Shown in pieces: positions 1-5,998 of a DNA stretch of 9,848 nt (position 1 is the stretch's first letter; every line of letters begins with the position of its first letter). Source of the stretch: an uncultured Eubacteriales bacterium (GTDB lineage Bacteria > Bacillota > Clostridia > Oscillospirales > UBA644). A program made the translations under genes and the position numbers. The stretch covers positions 1 to 9,848 of the forward strand of contig CAKSPP010000038.1 in assembly GCA_934481505.1 (NCBI GenBank). The letters are read 5' to 3'. Under the pieces are notes generated by a model. That model searched no databases and was not told where the DNA came from. It saw only the letters and a list, made by a program, of their open reading frames with translations.

Positions 1-38
1 CCGTAGGTCTTAAAGGCAGCTATAAACCCGTAGAATAA

Positions 39-275
39 TCAGGAAATTTTGACGACGACCATGGCGAGCACCGCCGGAACTCCGAGAAGCGACGCCATGG
101 TTATCGGAAAAAAGCCGAACCCCGGCTTTATCGGAGCGAAAAGATTGAAAAGTATGAGACATACAAGTCCCGAGACTGTATTTGCCGCGATTTTCGCTTT
201 CCGCTCTTTTTTGGAGAAGATAAAAAATACGGAAAAAAGTATTGCGAGAAATATCGGTTCAAATCCCATATCCAC
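39..275 (-). CDS. BofA-family (pro-sigmaK processing inhibitor-like) small membrane protein
   Basis: The product is 78 aa and almost wholly hydrophobic. It has a membrane segment at about residues 7-21, a short basic stretch SKKERKAK, and two further hydrophobic stretches at about 32-52 and 55-77. The second half fits the BofA pattern: N..SGLVCLILFNL, then a loop, then T.ASLLGVPAVLAM, close to the family's N-G-L-N...T...LGxPG core. In Bacillus, BofA holds the SpoIVFB protease inactive in the forespore outer membrane until sigma-K is needed. Many Clostridia carry a family member whose role is less clear. The first codon is GTG at 275, preceded by AAAGGA. An ATG two codons in (269) follows GGAG and is an equally good start. 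It is divergent from the ECF gene, with only 42 bp between them. The usual recR neighbour is not visible, so the family call is fairly secure and the sporulation role is inference. Confidence 0.72.
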   Translation of the reverse strand: MDMGFEPIFLAILFSVFFIFSKKERKAKIAANTVSGLVCLILFNLFAPIKPGFGFFPITMASLLGVPAVLAMVVVKIS

Positions 276-317
276 TCCGTCCTTTCCGTATGATTTTATA
301 CAAAAGGAGAAGATATT

Positions 318-905
318 ATGAGAAAAAACAACAGTTTTGCAACCCGCAAACTTGTAACGACCGCGGTTTTGTCGGTTATCATCATTATTTTGCAGTTCCT
401 CGGTTATATCATTAAAACGAATGTCAGCATTTCCCTCGTTCTCGTTCCCGTCGTTATCGGAGCGGCTCTTTACGGACCCTCCTGCGGAGCGTTCCTCGGC
501 GGCGTTTTCGGAATTATAACTTCGGTCGGCTGCATTATAGGTCTTGACCTCGGCGGAGCAATGCTCCTTGCCGCAAACCCCGTTCTGACGGTTGCCCTTT
601 GCTTTGTTAAAGGCATTGCCGCAGGACTTGTCGCGGGACTTCTTTACCGCCTTGTCGCAAAGAAAAACGGCATTGCCGGAATAATCGTCGCGGCGGCGTC
701 CGCTCCCGTTGTAAACACCGGAATTTTCTGCCTTGCCATGGCTCTTTTCTATTCCGAGACCTTGAAAGCATGGGCAGGAGGCTCTGATGTCCTCGTCTAT
801 GTCTTCACCGGACTTATCGGCATAAACTTTATCGTCGAATTCTTGATAAACATAATCCTCTGCCCGATAATCGCAGGCTCTCTCAAAATAACGAAAAAAC
901 AGTAA
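318..905 (+). CDS. ECF transporter S component (substrate-binding membrane subunit)
   Basis: The product is 195 aa, the usual size for S components of energy-coupling factor vitamin transporters. It has about six hydrophobic segments (roughly 12-32, 35-52, 55-76, 80-110, 120-147, 158-187). It shows the typical pattern of an N-terminal TTAVLSVIIIILQF helix, a VPVVIGAALYGPSCGAFLGG segment and a loop VVNTGIF. S components bind one vitamin or cofactor precursor and pair with a shared EcfA-EcfA'-EcfT module encoded elsewhere; no such module is in this window. The ligand cannot be read from the sequence. The GALYGPxxGAFLGG-type motif recalls pantothenate-type members, but this is only an impression. 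Translation starts at ATG 318 behind AAAAGGAG (302-309). The gene stands alone on the plus strand and ends just before a strong hairpin. No TPP, cobalamin or FMN riboswitch is visible in its short leader, so there is no regulatory clue to the ligand. Confidence 0.82.
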   Translation: MRKNNSFATRKLVTTAVLSVIIIILQFLGYIIKTNVSISLVLVPVVIGAALYGPSCGAFLGGVFGIITSVGCIIGLDLGGAMLLAANPVLTVALCFVKGIAAGLVAGLLYRLVAKKNGIAGIIVAAASAPVVNTGIFCLAMALFYSETLKAWAGGSDVLVYVFTGLIGINFIVEFLINIILCPIIAGSLKITKKQ

Positions 906-913
906 TTAAATAT

Positions 914-950
914 AATAAATATCCACCCGCTATGCGGGTGGATATTTATT
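914..950. terminator. Bidirectional intrinsic terminator (17-bp perfect stem)
   Basis: The left arm 914-930 and right arm 934-950 are exactly complementary around a 3-nt loop TAT. A GC-rich core (CCACCCGC/GCGGGTGG) closes the loop, and the stem base is A/T-only (AATAAAT/ATTTATT). Either strand therefore gives a GC stem followed by a U-rich tail. It lies between convergent genes (ECF S component on +, unknown gene on -), which is where a shared terminator would sit. Confidence 0.8.
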
Positions 951-1020
951 GACTCTGCTCTGCCTAATCGGAAGACAAAAAATATCGTCGGAATATAAGG
1001 CGGTACCCAAAACCACTTGG

Positions 1021-1530
1021 TTAATTTTCCAATTTATATGTTTTGATTGTTTCACCGGATTCCGCTAAATGATCTGTAATGAAGCAGAACCATTTACTGT
1101 CTGAACTATAATCTTCAAAACACACCCACTCGCCGTTTTTATCCATATAATAAGATGTAACTTTGAAATTCTTTTTATTAACTTCCGTTACTGTTTTAAT
1201 TGTGCGATTTACTCTGTTTGCAATATAGCATATAATATTATTTTCAAATTCATCGAGATTGTCAAAATCCCACTCCTGCCACGAAACCTCGTCATCGACA
1301 GATGCATACAAATATTTTTTGCCTTCATATTTTTGAGTGCAAATTTCAAGCATTAACTCCATATTGTCTTTTGAACCTGCAAAGGCAACCGTGAAATCGT
1401 CATAATCTATAAAATTATCAATGCCGCACTTATTGCTGACTGCTTTTTTTATTACGGCAATACAATCTTTTTCTCTTTGTATATCTTCTTCAAAAGTTTT
1501 TGTTAAGTGGAAGAATTTGAACAAACACAT
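1021..1530 (-). CDS. Hypothetical protein, AT-rich orphan, 169 aa
   Basis: I do not recognise this protein. It is soluble, acidic and rich in aromatic residues, with no signal peptide or membrane helix. Visible blocks are a charged N-terminal helix (TFEEDIQREKDCIAVIKKA), a middle segment with SWQEWDFDNLDEFENN, and a C-terminal beta-like region with GEWVCFEDYSSDSKWFCF. It has several cysteines but no CxxC pair or metal motif. The gene is clearly more AT-rich than nagA or the ECF gene and uses many AAA, ATA and TTT codons. It has its own promoter (1551-1579) and a ribosome binding site AAGGCGGTGA ending 4 nt before the ATG at 1530. That makes it look like a live gene and not a remnant. Its isolated position and composition suggest horizontal acquisition. 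Size and acidity would fit an immunity-like or regulatory protein, but nothing in the sequence shows this. Confidence 0.62.
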   Translation of the reverse strand: MCLFKFFHLTKTFEEDIQREKDCIAVIKKAVSNKCGIDNFIDYDDFTVAFAGSKDNMELMLEICTQKYEGKKYLYASVDDEVSWQEWDFDNLDEFENNIICYIANRVNRTIKTVTEVNKKNFKVTSYYMDKNGEWVCFEDYSSDSKWFCFITDHLAESGETIKTYKLEN

Positions 1531-1550
1531 AAAATCACCGCCTTAAATTC

Positions 1551-1579
1551 ATTATAGCAGAATATGCTTTAAAAGTAAA
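1551..1579 (-). promoter_or_regulatory. Promoter of the 169-aa hypothetical gene
   Basis: On the minus strand, TTTACT (1574-1579) is followed by a 17-nt spacer and TATAAT (1551-1556). The bases before the -10 are TGC, giving an extended -10 (TGCTATAAT). The expected start of transcription is about 15 nt upstream of the ATG at 1530, leaving room for the AAGGCGGTGA site. Confidence 0.6.
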
Positions 1580-1595
1580 TTCGAAACGATACTAA

Positions 1596-1739
1596 AGCGT
1601 AAAAATTTACCGCAACGGTATTGGAATTATCCGTGAAGCCATTCCCGAAAAAATGGAGGAATACTTTTTTAATGAGAGGTGTAAGAAAAAAAGCATAACC
1701 CGAAGGCTACGCCGTATGAAAACGATAATATTAATTTAA
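1596..1739 (+). pseudogene. Possible gene remnant: 47-codon open frame without a start
   Basis: A frame bounded by TAA at 1593 and TAA at 1737-1739 reads SVKIYRNGIGIIREAIPEK, then MEEYFFNERCKKKSITRRLR, and closes with RMKTIILI. It has protein-like composition (amphipathic start, basic KKKSITRRLRRMK tail) but no good start codon with a ribosome binding site. The internal ATG at 1653 has none. It could be the C-terminal end of a lost plus-strand gene, with the following hairpin (1751-1784, T-run after it) as that gene's terminator. I cannot assign a family. It may equally be chance open frame in intergenic DNA. Confidence 0.22.
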
Positions 1740-1750
1740 TACAAGGTCGC

Positions 1751-1784
1751 CTTTGGGACACCTTCTTTACAGGGTGTCCCAAAG
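1751..1784. terminator. Hairpin terminator downstream of nagA / remnant
   Basis: The arms CTTTGGGACACC (1751-1762) and GGTGTCCCAAAG (1773-1784) pair perfectly over 12 bp around a 10-nt loop. On the plus strand a T-run (1789-1794) follows after AAGC, the better terminator orientation. On the minus strand, the strand of nagA, the tail is only weakly U-rich (CCTTGTATT). It lies just past the nagA stop codon and probably ends that transcript as well. Confidence 0.6.
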
Positions 1785-1795
1785 AAGCTTTTTTC

Positions 1796-2935
1796 TTACA
1801 GATTATTGACTTTAACTTCGCCTTTGACGACGACAAGTTTGATGTTCATATCCTTGTCAACAACCAGCAGGTCGGCGTTTTTGCCCTCTTTTATCGAGCC
1901 GGTTTCTTTGTCGACTCTTATCGATCTCGCAGGGTTAATCGTCGCCGATTTTATCGCCTGTTTAACGGGAATTCCGAAGTTTATAACATTTTTGAGTTCT
2001 TCATAGACATTTGACGTCGACGCCGCTATCGTTCCGTCGGCAAGCAACGCTTTGCCGTCCTTAACGTAAACGGTCTGTCCGCCGAGGTCATATTCTCCGT
2101 CGAAATGTCCCGCCGCTCTCATCGAATCGCTGATTATAATGCTGTTGTCTTCGCCGAGCATCGCGAACGCTATGCGGAGAGCCGCCGGGTGGATATGAAA
2201 TCCGTCGCATATAATTTCCGCCTGAACGCCGTCTTTTTTCGCTCTGTCAAAAACAGCTCCGACAACTCCTGGAGCACGGTGGGAAAGTCCGCTCTGTGCG
2301 TTATAGAGGTGGGTTATATGTCTTACTCCGAGGTCGAACGCCTTTATTGTTTCGTCATATCCTGCCGCGGTGTGTGCGACCGAAACGGGGCAGTAAGGCT
2401 CGACTTCTTTAATGAATTCTTCCGCACCGTCACATTCGGGAGCGATATCGACAACCCTGATGTTGCCGCCGCAGCCGTCGTAAAGGCGTTTGAATTCTTC
2501 CTTGTCGGGGTTCCTTACATATGCGGCGTTCTGGGCACCCTTTTTCGACATCGCAATGTAAGGTCCTTCCATATTTACGCCGTGGATATACGCACCCTTT
2601 ACTTTGTTTTTCATATCCGAAACATTGGCAAAAATCTTTGTCAACTCTTCGAAAGAAAGGGTCATAGAAGTCGGACAAAAAGAGGTGACGCCTCTTTTGA
2701 CAAGACATTCGCTCATCGCTTCGAGAGCTTCGGGCGTTGCGTCTCCGGTGTCTGCTCCCGCACAGCCGTGGATATGTATATCGATAAGTCCGGGAAGAAC
2801 GGTAAGTCCCGAAAGGTCAAAACCGTCTCCGTCGAGATTTTCGCCTATCTTTTCTATTTTTTCGCCTTTGACCGAAATATCGGCTTTTACAAGGTCGAAA
2901 TTTTCATTGTAAATTTCCGCGTTTCTGAAAATCAT
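1796..2935 (-). CDS. nagA: N-acetylglucosamine-6-phosphate deacetylase
   Basis: NagA hydrolyses N-acetylglucosamine-6-phosphate to glucosamine-6-phosphate and acetate, the first cytosolic step in using GlcNAc or recycled peptidoglycan amino sugar. The 379-aa length is normal for this amidohydrolase family. Visible motifs in order: PGLIDIHIHG (48-57, HxH at 54/56), metal-ligand Glu in NMEGPYIAMSKKGAQ (E123), AHTAAG (H188), HITHLYNAQSGLSHRAPG (H209 and the substrate-binding HLxNA segment), CDGFHIHP (244-250), and the catalytic Asp in IISDSMRAAG (D270). All metal and catalytic positions I can place are present. The start ATG at 2935 follows GGAGGA by 7 nt. The gene has its own consensus promoter. 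No nagB (deaminase) or PTS gene adjoins it, so the pathway must be completed elsewhere. Confidence 0.95.
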   Translation of the reverse strand: MIFRNAEIYNENFDLVKADISVKGEKIEKIGENLDGDGFDLSGLTVLPGLIDIHIHGCAGADTGDATPEALEAMSECLVKRGVTSFCPTSMTLSFEELTKIFANVSDMKNKVKGAYIHGVNMEGPYIAMSKKGAQNAAYVRNPDKEEFKRLYDGCGGNIRVVDIAPECDGAEEFIKEVEPYCPVSVAHTAAGYDETIKAFDLGVRHITHLYNAQSGLSHRAPGVVGAVFDRAKKDGVQAEIICDGFHIHPAALRIAFAMLGEDNSIIISDSMRAAGHFDGEYDLGGQTVYVKDGKALLADGTIAASTSNVYEELKNVINFGIPVKQAIKSATINPARSIRVDKETGSIKEGKNADLLVVDKDMNIKLVVVKGEVKVNNL

Positions 2936-2968
2936 TTTCTTATCCTCCGCAATTTTCTTTTCCTATAT

Positions 2969-2997
2969 ATTATAGTTTACCGAGGCTTTAATGTCAA
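2969..2997 (-). promoter_or_regulatory. nagA promoter, perfect sigma-A consensus
   Basis: The minus strand reads TTGACA (2992-2997), exactly 17 nt of spacer, then TATAAT (2969-2974), about 34 nt upstream of the nagA start. The -35 begins 6 bp past the permease stop codon. I see no terminator between the permease and this promoter, so exporter-operon transcripts could also run into nagA. Confidence 0.82.
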
Positions 2998-3002
2998 TAA
3001 GA

Positions 3003-3725
3003 TTATTTCATTTTTTTCTTGAAAAGTACGACCGAAAGCACCGTAAAAACGACTGCATAACCGACGACCCAAAGAAGGTGGGGGAGAATATCCGAAAAAT
3101 TTCCGTTAAGAGCTGCGGCGACCGATTCTTTCGCATGAATAAACGGCAAAATGTTGCATATCTTTTCAAAAATTCCGCCGATAAGACCTATATCGAACCA
3201 TATTCCCGAAAGCCAAGCGGCGAGGTTTATGATAACGGAGGAAAGTCCGCCTACCGCTTTTTCGGAAACCAAGCAGCCGAGGCAAAGCCCTATTGATACA
3301 AAGAGAAGAGCGGAGGGAATGGAAACGACAGCCGAAAAGAGAATATTTGCCGAAAATTCAAGTCCGAAAAACAAAGCTGCGGCGTAGCAGATAAGAGTCT
3401 GCAAGAACGAAAGCAGCAGCGACGGCAGGATATATCCGAAAATAAAGTCCGCCGAAGTCATCGGAGTTGAAAAAAGACGGGAAAGAAACGCCGTTGTGCG
3501 GTCGGTTGCAAGCAAAGTCCCCGAAAGCAAAGAAACGAAAGAAAGTCCGAAAACCGCAATCCCCGGAGCGAGGTTTTCTATTGCGAAAAGGTCGACGGGA
3601 ATACTTGCGTTTATTGCCGACATCAGAACGAGCAGCACCAAAGGAAAGCCGAGTGCGAAAATGAACATCAGCGGATCTCTTAACATCTCTTTTGTGTTTC
3701 TGTTTGCAAAATTAAGCATTTTCAT
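3003..3725 (-). CDS. ABC-2 type transporter permease
   Basis: The product is 240 aa with six predicted membrane helices (about 19-38, 53-73, 96-120, 129-152, 160-183, 217-236) and a short basic C-terminus (FKKKMK). The N-terminal MLNFANRNTKEMLRDPLMFIF and the STPMTSADFIFGYILPSLL segment between helices 2 and 3 are typical of the ABC-2/DrrB family, which exports drugs, peptides or lipids. The substrate cannot be told. It follows the ATPase gene with a 14-bp overlap and has its own strong site (GGGAGGA, 7 nt before ATG 3725). It presumably works as a homodimer with two copies of the ATPase in the cytoplasmic membrane. Confidence 0.88.
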   Translation of the reverse strand: MKMLNFANRNTKEMLRDPLMFIFALGFPLVLLVLMSAINASIPVDLFAIENLAPGIAVFGLSFVSLLSGTLLATDRTTAFLSRLFSTPMTSADFIFGYILPSLLLSFLQTLICYAAALFFGLEFSANILFSAVVSIPSALLFVSIGLCLGCLVSEKAVGGLSSVIINLAAWLSGIWFDIGLIGGIFEKICNILPFIHAKESVAAALNGNFSDILPHLLWVVGYAVVFTVLSVVLFKKKMK

Positions 3726-4452
3726 AAGAGTATCCTCCCGCGGCGAAATGAACGAACGCCTCTTCGAAAGTCTCTTTGTCCGATTTTTCTATGATTTCGG
3801 CAGGCGTCCCGACGGTTTTTATCTCTCCCTCACGCATTATTGCCACTCTGTCGGAAAGGTGTTCCGCCTCTTCCATATAGTGGGTGGTTAAGAGAATTGT
3901 CATTTTGCCTTTCAGCGTTTTTATAAACTCCCAAAGTTCGCGTCTTGCGATAACGTCAAGCCCCAAAGTGGGTTCGTCGAGAAAAAGAACTTTCGGTTCC
4001 GAAATCAAAGCCATCGCAATCGAAAGCTTTCGCTGCTGCCCGCCCGAAAGGGTTTTTGCACGCTTTTTCGCTTCGTCTTCCTTAAAAAATATCTTAAAAA
4101 TTTCGTCGGCTTTTTTCTTTGCCTCTTCTTTCGGAAAGTAGATATTCGCGGTGAAAATAAGGTTTTCTTTTACCGTAAGATTTTTGGCAACCGCCGTTTC
4201 CTGGGGACATACCGCAATTTCCTTTTTGACTTCGAGAGGTTCTGAAACAATGCTTTTTTCAAATATTTCGGCGTCTCCCGAAGTCGGCAGGGTAAGGCAG
4301 GAAAGCATTCTTACGGTCGTCGATTTTCCCGCACCGTTGACCCCCAATAAGGAAAACAGTTCTCCCTCGTAAATTTCGAGGTTTATTCCCGAAACCGCTG
4401 TTTTATCCTTGAATTTTTTTGTCAGATTCTCGCATTTTACCGCTGCTTTCAT
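3712..4452 (-). CDS. ABC transporter ATP-binding protein (DrrA/CcmA-type exporter ATPase)
   Basis: A complete 246-aa nucleotide-binding subunit. Motifs: Walker A GVNGAGKST (37-45), Q-loop CPQE (Q84), signature LSGGQQRKLSIAMAL (135-149), Walker B VLFLDEP with catalytic E160, D-loop GLD (164-166), and H-loop TTHYMEEAEHLSDR (H191). The short C-terminal part (IMREGEIKTVGTPAEIIEKS) is typical of the two-component drug/antibiotic exporter branch, as opposed to importers; no binding protein is nearby. The start codon overlaps the stop of the AbrB-type regulator as ATGA (4449-4452). The site in front of it is weak and purine-rich, so translation is probably coupled to the regulator. Exporter function is secure at family level; the cargo is unknown. 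Confidence 0.93.
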   Translation of the reverse strand: MKAAVKCENLTKKFKDKTAVSGINLEIYEGELFSLLGVNGAGKSTTVRMLSCLTLPTSGDAEIFEKSIVSEPLEVKKEIAVCPQETAVAKNLTVKENLIFTANIYFPKEEAKKKADEIFKIFFKEDEAKKRAKTLSGGQQRKLSIAMALISEPKVLFLDEPTLGLDVIARRELWEFIKTLKGKMTILLTTHYMEEAEHLSDRVAIMREGEIKTVGTPAEIIEKSDKETFEEAFVHFAAGGYSYENA

Positions 4453-4664
4453 TCTTCTTCACTTTCTTCCTGTGCTTTGAATATCGCTTTTGCGAATTTT
4501 AGATAAATGTTGTTTTTTACTATCGCAATTCCTTGCTTTTCGTCTCCGAGTAAAAGCAGGGTGTCTCCCGGCTTAATTCCGAAAACCTCTCTTGCTTCTT
4601 TCGGAATGACTATCTGTCCTTTTTCTCCGACCTTTGCGGTCCACGCGTATTTCCCTTTCGGCAT
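4449..4664 (-). CDS. AbrB/MazE/SpoVT-family transcriptional regulator
   Basis: The product is 71 aa from ATG 4664, beginning MPKGKYAWTAKV. The fold-defining swapped-hairpin motif is clear: VGEKGQIVIPKEAREVFGIK, then PGDTLLLLGDEKQGIAIV (about residues 12-49), followed by a helical acidic tail (FAKAIFKAQEESEEE). Such proteins dimerise and bind AT-rich operators. The PKGKY-W-KVGEKGQI type often heads small ABC exporter operons in Clostridia, probably as autoregulator. The start is fixed by AAAGGAG about 9 nt before ATG 4664. An in-frame upstream ATG at 4736 would place the coding region over the -35 and -10 elements of the promoter, so I reject it. The stop overlaps the ATPase start (ATGA). No toxin-like partner is present, so an antitoxin role is unlikely. 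Confidence 0.9.
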   Translation of the reverse strand: MPKGKYAWTAKVGEKGQIVIPKEAREVFGIKPGDTLLLLGDEKQGIAIVKNNIYLKFAKAIFKAQEESEEE

Positions 4665-4680
4665 ATTTTTTCTCCTTTCG

Positions 4681-4696
4681 GTATGAATAGTTATAC
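4681..4696. promoter_or_regulatory. Candidate operator: imperfect dyad in regulator leader
   Basis: The minus strand reads GTATAACTATTCATAC, a 16-bp imperfect palindrome (12 of 16 positions symmetric; GTAT...ATAC ends). It lies about 12 nt past the -10 box and immediately before the ribosome binding site of the AbrB-type regulator. It is AT-rich and well placed for autorepression. This is inference from position and symmetry only. Confidence 0.3.
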
Positions 4697-4707
4697 TTTT
4701 CCTACAA

Positions 4708-4736
4708 ATCATACCACAAATTTTTTCATATGTCAA
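4708..4736 (-). promoter_or_regulatory. Promoter of the regulator-exporter operon
   Basis: The minus strand reads TTGACA (4731-4736), a 17-nt AT-rich spacer, then TATGAT (4708-4713). Transcription should start near 4701, about 37 nt before the ATG at 4664. It is back to back with the oxidoreductase promoter, so one bound regulator could affect both. Confidence 0.75.
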
Positions 4737-4747
4737 TATCCCTTGAC

Positions 4748-4776
4748 TTTACGGTCGGAATATGGTAACTTATTAT
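4748..4776 (+). promoter_or_regulatory. Probable promoter of the Gfo/Idh/MocA gene
   Basis: TTTACG (4748-4753), 17-nt spacer, TATTAT (4771-4776). A better -35, TTGACT (4743-4748), sits 22 nt from this -10, which is too far. The start of translation at 4794 leaves a very short leader with AAAGAGGTG. Confidence 0.45.
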
Positions 4777-4793
4777 AAAGAAAGAGGTGCGGT

Positions 4794-5822
4794 ATGGAGT
4801 TTTATTTTGCAACCATAGGAAGAGGGAAAATAGTTTCGTCGTTTTTGTCGGCTGCCGAAGATTTTGATAATTTTCATCTCGAAGCCGTTTATTCGCGTAA
4901 TGCGGAAAACGGAAAAGCGTTTGCCGAAAAATACGGCTGTAATAAGGTTTACACGACGCTTGACGAAATTATTTCGGACGAAAAAATAAACTGCGTTTAT
5001 GTTGCGTCGCCGAATTCTCTGCATTGCAGTCAGACCGTCGCCCTTCTCCGCGGCGGCAAAAACGTACTTTGCGAAAAACCGCTCGGAACGAACGCCGAAG
5101 AAGTCCGCGAAATGATAAAAGCGGCAAAGGAAAGCTGCTCGTTTTTAATGGAAGCATATAAAACTTTCCTTGTTCCCAATCTTTTCCAGATAAAAGAACA
5201 TCTTTATAAAGTCGGGAAAATAAGAAATGTGCTTTTCACTCTTTCGAAATATTCCACACGCTACGACGCCCATAAAAGGGGAGAAAACGTCAATACTTTC
5301 AAAGCGTCTTTCGGCGGAGGGGCAATGGCTGATATCGGAATTTATCTGCTTTATCCGCTGCTTATTTTGTTCGGAAAACCCCGTCGGACGGTTTCGATGT
5401 CGCTTCCCGTTGACACAAACGAAAAGGAATATCCGATAACCGACGGCGTTACTTCCGCCATTTTCGATTACGGTTCCTTTATCGCGACAGTCAATACTTC
5501 GAAAGTTTCTTTCGGTTATTCTTCTTCCGAAATTCAGGGGGAAGAGGGGACAATTCTTATCGACAATATTAACGACCCGACAAAAATAGAAGTTATTTCG
5601 GGCGGCAAAAGAGAAACATTTTCTCTTCCGCAGAAAAAATATAATATGTATTACGAAATTGCCGAGTTTTTCGAATGTATCGAGAAAAAACTGCCCGAAC
5701 CGATAACATTTGACCATTCGCTTTCCCTTATCGGTGCGGAAATTATCGACGAGATAAGAAAAAACGGCAATATTGTGTATCCTGCCGATAAAAGGGTTGA
5801 CAAACCCGAAAAAATGTGCTAA
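4794..5822 (+). CDS. Gfo/Idh/MocA-family NAD(P)-dependent oxidoreductase
   Basis: The product is 342 aa, normal for the family. The N-terminal Rossmann fold starts with ATIGRGKIVSSFL (6-18, GxGxI). AVYSRN (31-36) lies at the end of the second strand. The hallmark dinucleotide and catalytic motif CEKPLG has E94, K95 and P96. The C-terminal alpha/beta domain contains MEAYKTFLVPN (119-129), typical of the dehydrogenase branch, and FGGGAMADIGIYLLYPL (173-189), with D180 and Y184 where many members have the catalytic Asp-x-x-x-His/Tyr. Members oxidise or reduce sugars, inositols or related cyclic polyols; the substrate cannot be read here. It stands alone, divergent from the regulator-exporter operon. 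The site AAAGAGGTG precedes ATG 4794. Its last codons overlap the promoter of the downstream riboswitch, so it likely has little effect on that unit. Confidence 0.88.
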   Translation: MEFYFATIGRGKIVSSFLSAAEDFDNFHLEAVYSRNAENGKAFAEKYGCNKVYTTLDEIISDEKINCVYVASPNSLHCSQTVALLRGGKNVLCEKPLGTNAEEVREMIKAAKESCSFLMEAYKTFLVPNLFQIKEHLYKVGKIRNVLFTLSKYSTRYDAHKRGENVNTFKASFGGGAMADIGIYLLYPLLILFGKPRRTVSMSLPVDTNEKEYPITDGVTSAIFDYGSFIATVNTSKVSFGYSSSEIQGEEGTILIDNINDPTKIEVISGGKRETFSLPQKKYNMYYEIAEFFECIEKKLPEPITFDHSLSLIGAEIIDEIRKNGNIVYPADKRVDKPEKMC

Positions 5823-5828
5823 TATAAT
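5797..5828 (+). promoter_or_regulatory. Promoter of the glycine riboswitch-symporter transcript
   Basis: TTGACA (5797-5802) lies inside the last codons of the upstream oxidoreductase gene. With a 17-nt spacer the -10 is TAATAT (5820-5825), overlapping the TAA stop codon. A perfect TATAAT follows at 5823-5828 but at 20 nt spacing. Either gives a transcript start at about 5832-5836, just before the riboswitch. Confidence 0.65.
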
Positions 5829-5854
5829 CTTGCTAAAACTTTTGTTCGGTTGAA

Positions 5855-5998
5855 GTCGTCAGGAAAAGGCTCTGCCTGCCGAAGGAGTAAAACTCTCAGG
5901 CGTCGAAAGATAAAGACTGACGGTGGACGAGACTCCGGAGAAGCCCTTGCGGGTGCCGAAGGTGTAAGCTTTGCAATCTCTCAGGCAAAAGGACGGAG
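5855..5998 (+). promoter_or_regulatory. Tandem (two-aptamer) glycine riboswitch
   Basis: Two consecutive glycine aptamers are recognisable by their conserved core. Aptamer I has P1 as CGTCAG (5857-5862) with CTGACG (5917-5922), a small stem AGGC/GCCT (5867-5877), then GCCGAAGGAGTAAA and CTCTCAGGC. A short linker (GTGGACGAGA) leads to aptamer II, with P1 CTCCG (5933-5937) paired with CGGAG (5994-5998), stem GCCC/GGGT, GCCGAAGGTGTAAGC, and CTCTCAGGCAAAAGGACGGAG at the 3' end. This is the classic gcvT-type RNA motif, which binds glycine. It precedes an alanine/glycine:cation symporter, a known alternative target to the glycine cleavage operon. The expression platform is the terminator at 6024-6049. 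Confidence 0.95.

Noticed and set aside
1..38. Possible end of a neighbouring gene
   Set aside because: Too short to read; no motif or hairpin strong enough to name on either strand.
2105..3022. 305-codon plus-strand open frame opposite nagA
   Set aside because: It is antisense to an unambiguous nagA, its translation is rich in Cys, Phe and Arg with no family resemblance, and it is a product of codon bias.
4665..4736. Longer form of the AbrB-type regulator starting at ATG 4736
   Set aside because: The added 24 codons overlap the TTGACA/TATGAT promoter and have no ribosome binding site, and the AbrB domain starts naturally at 4664 behind AAAGGAG.
5145..5717. 190-codon minus-strand open frame inside the Gfo/Idh/MocA gene
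   Set aside because: It is a shadow of the oxidoreductase; no ribosome binding site or recognisable domain.
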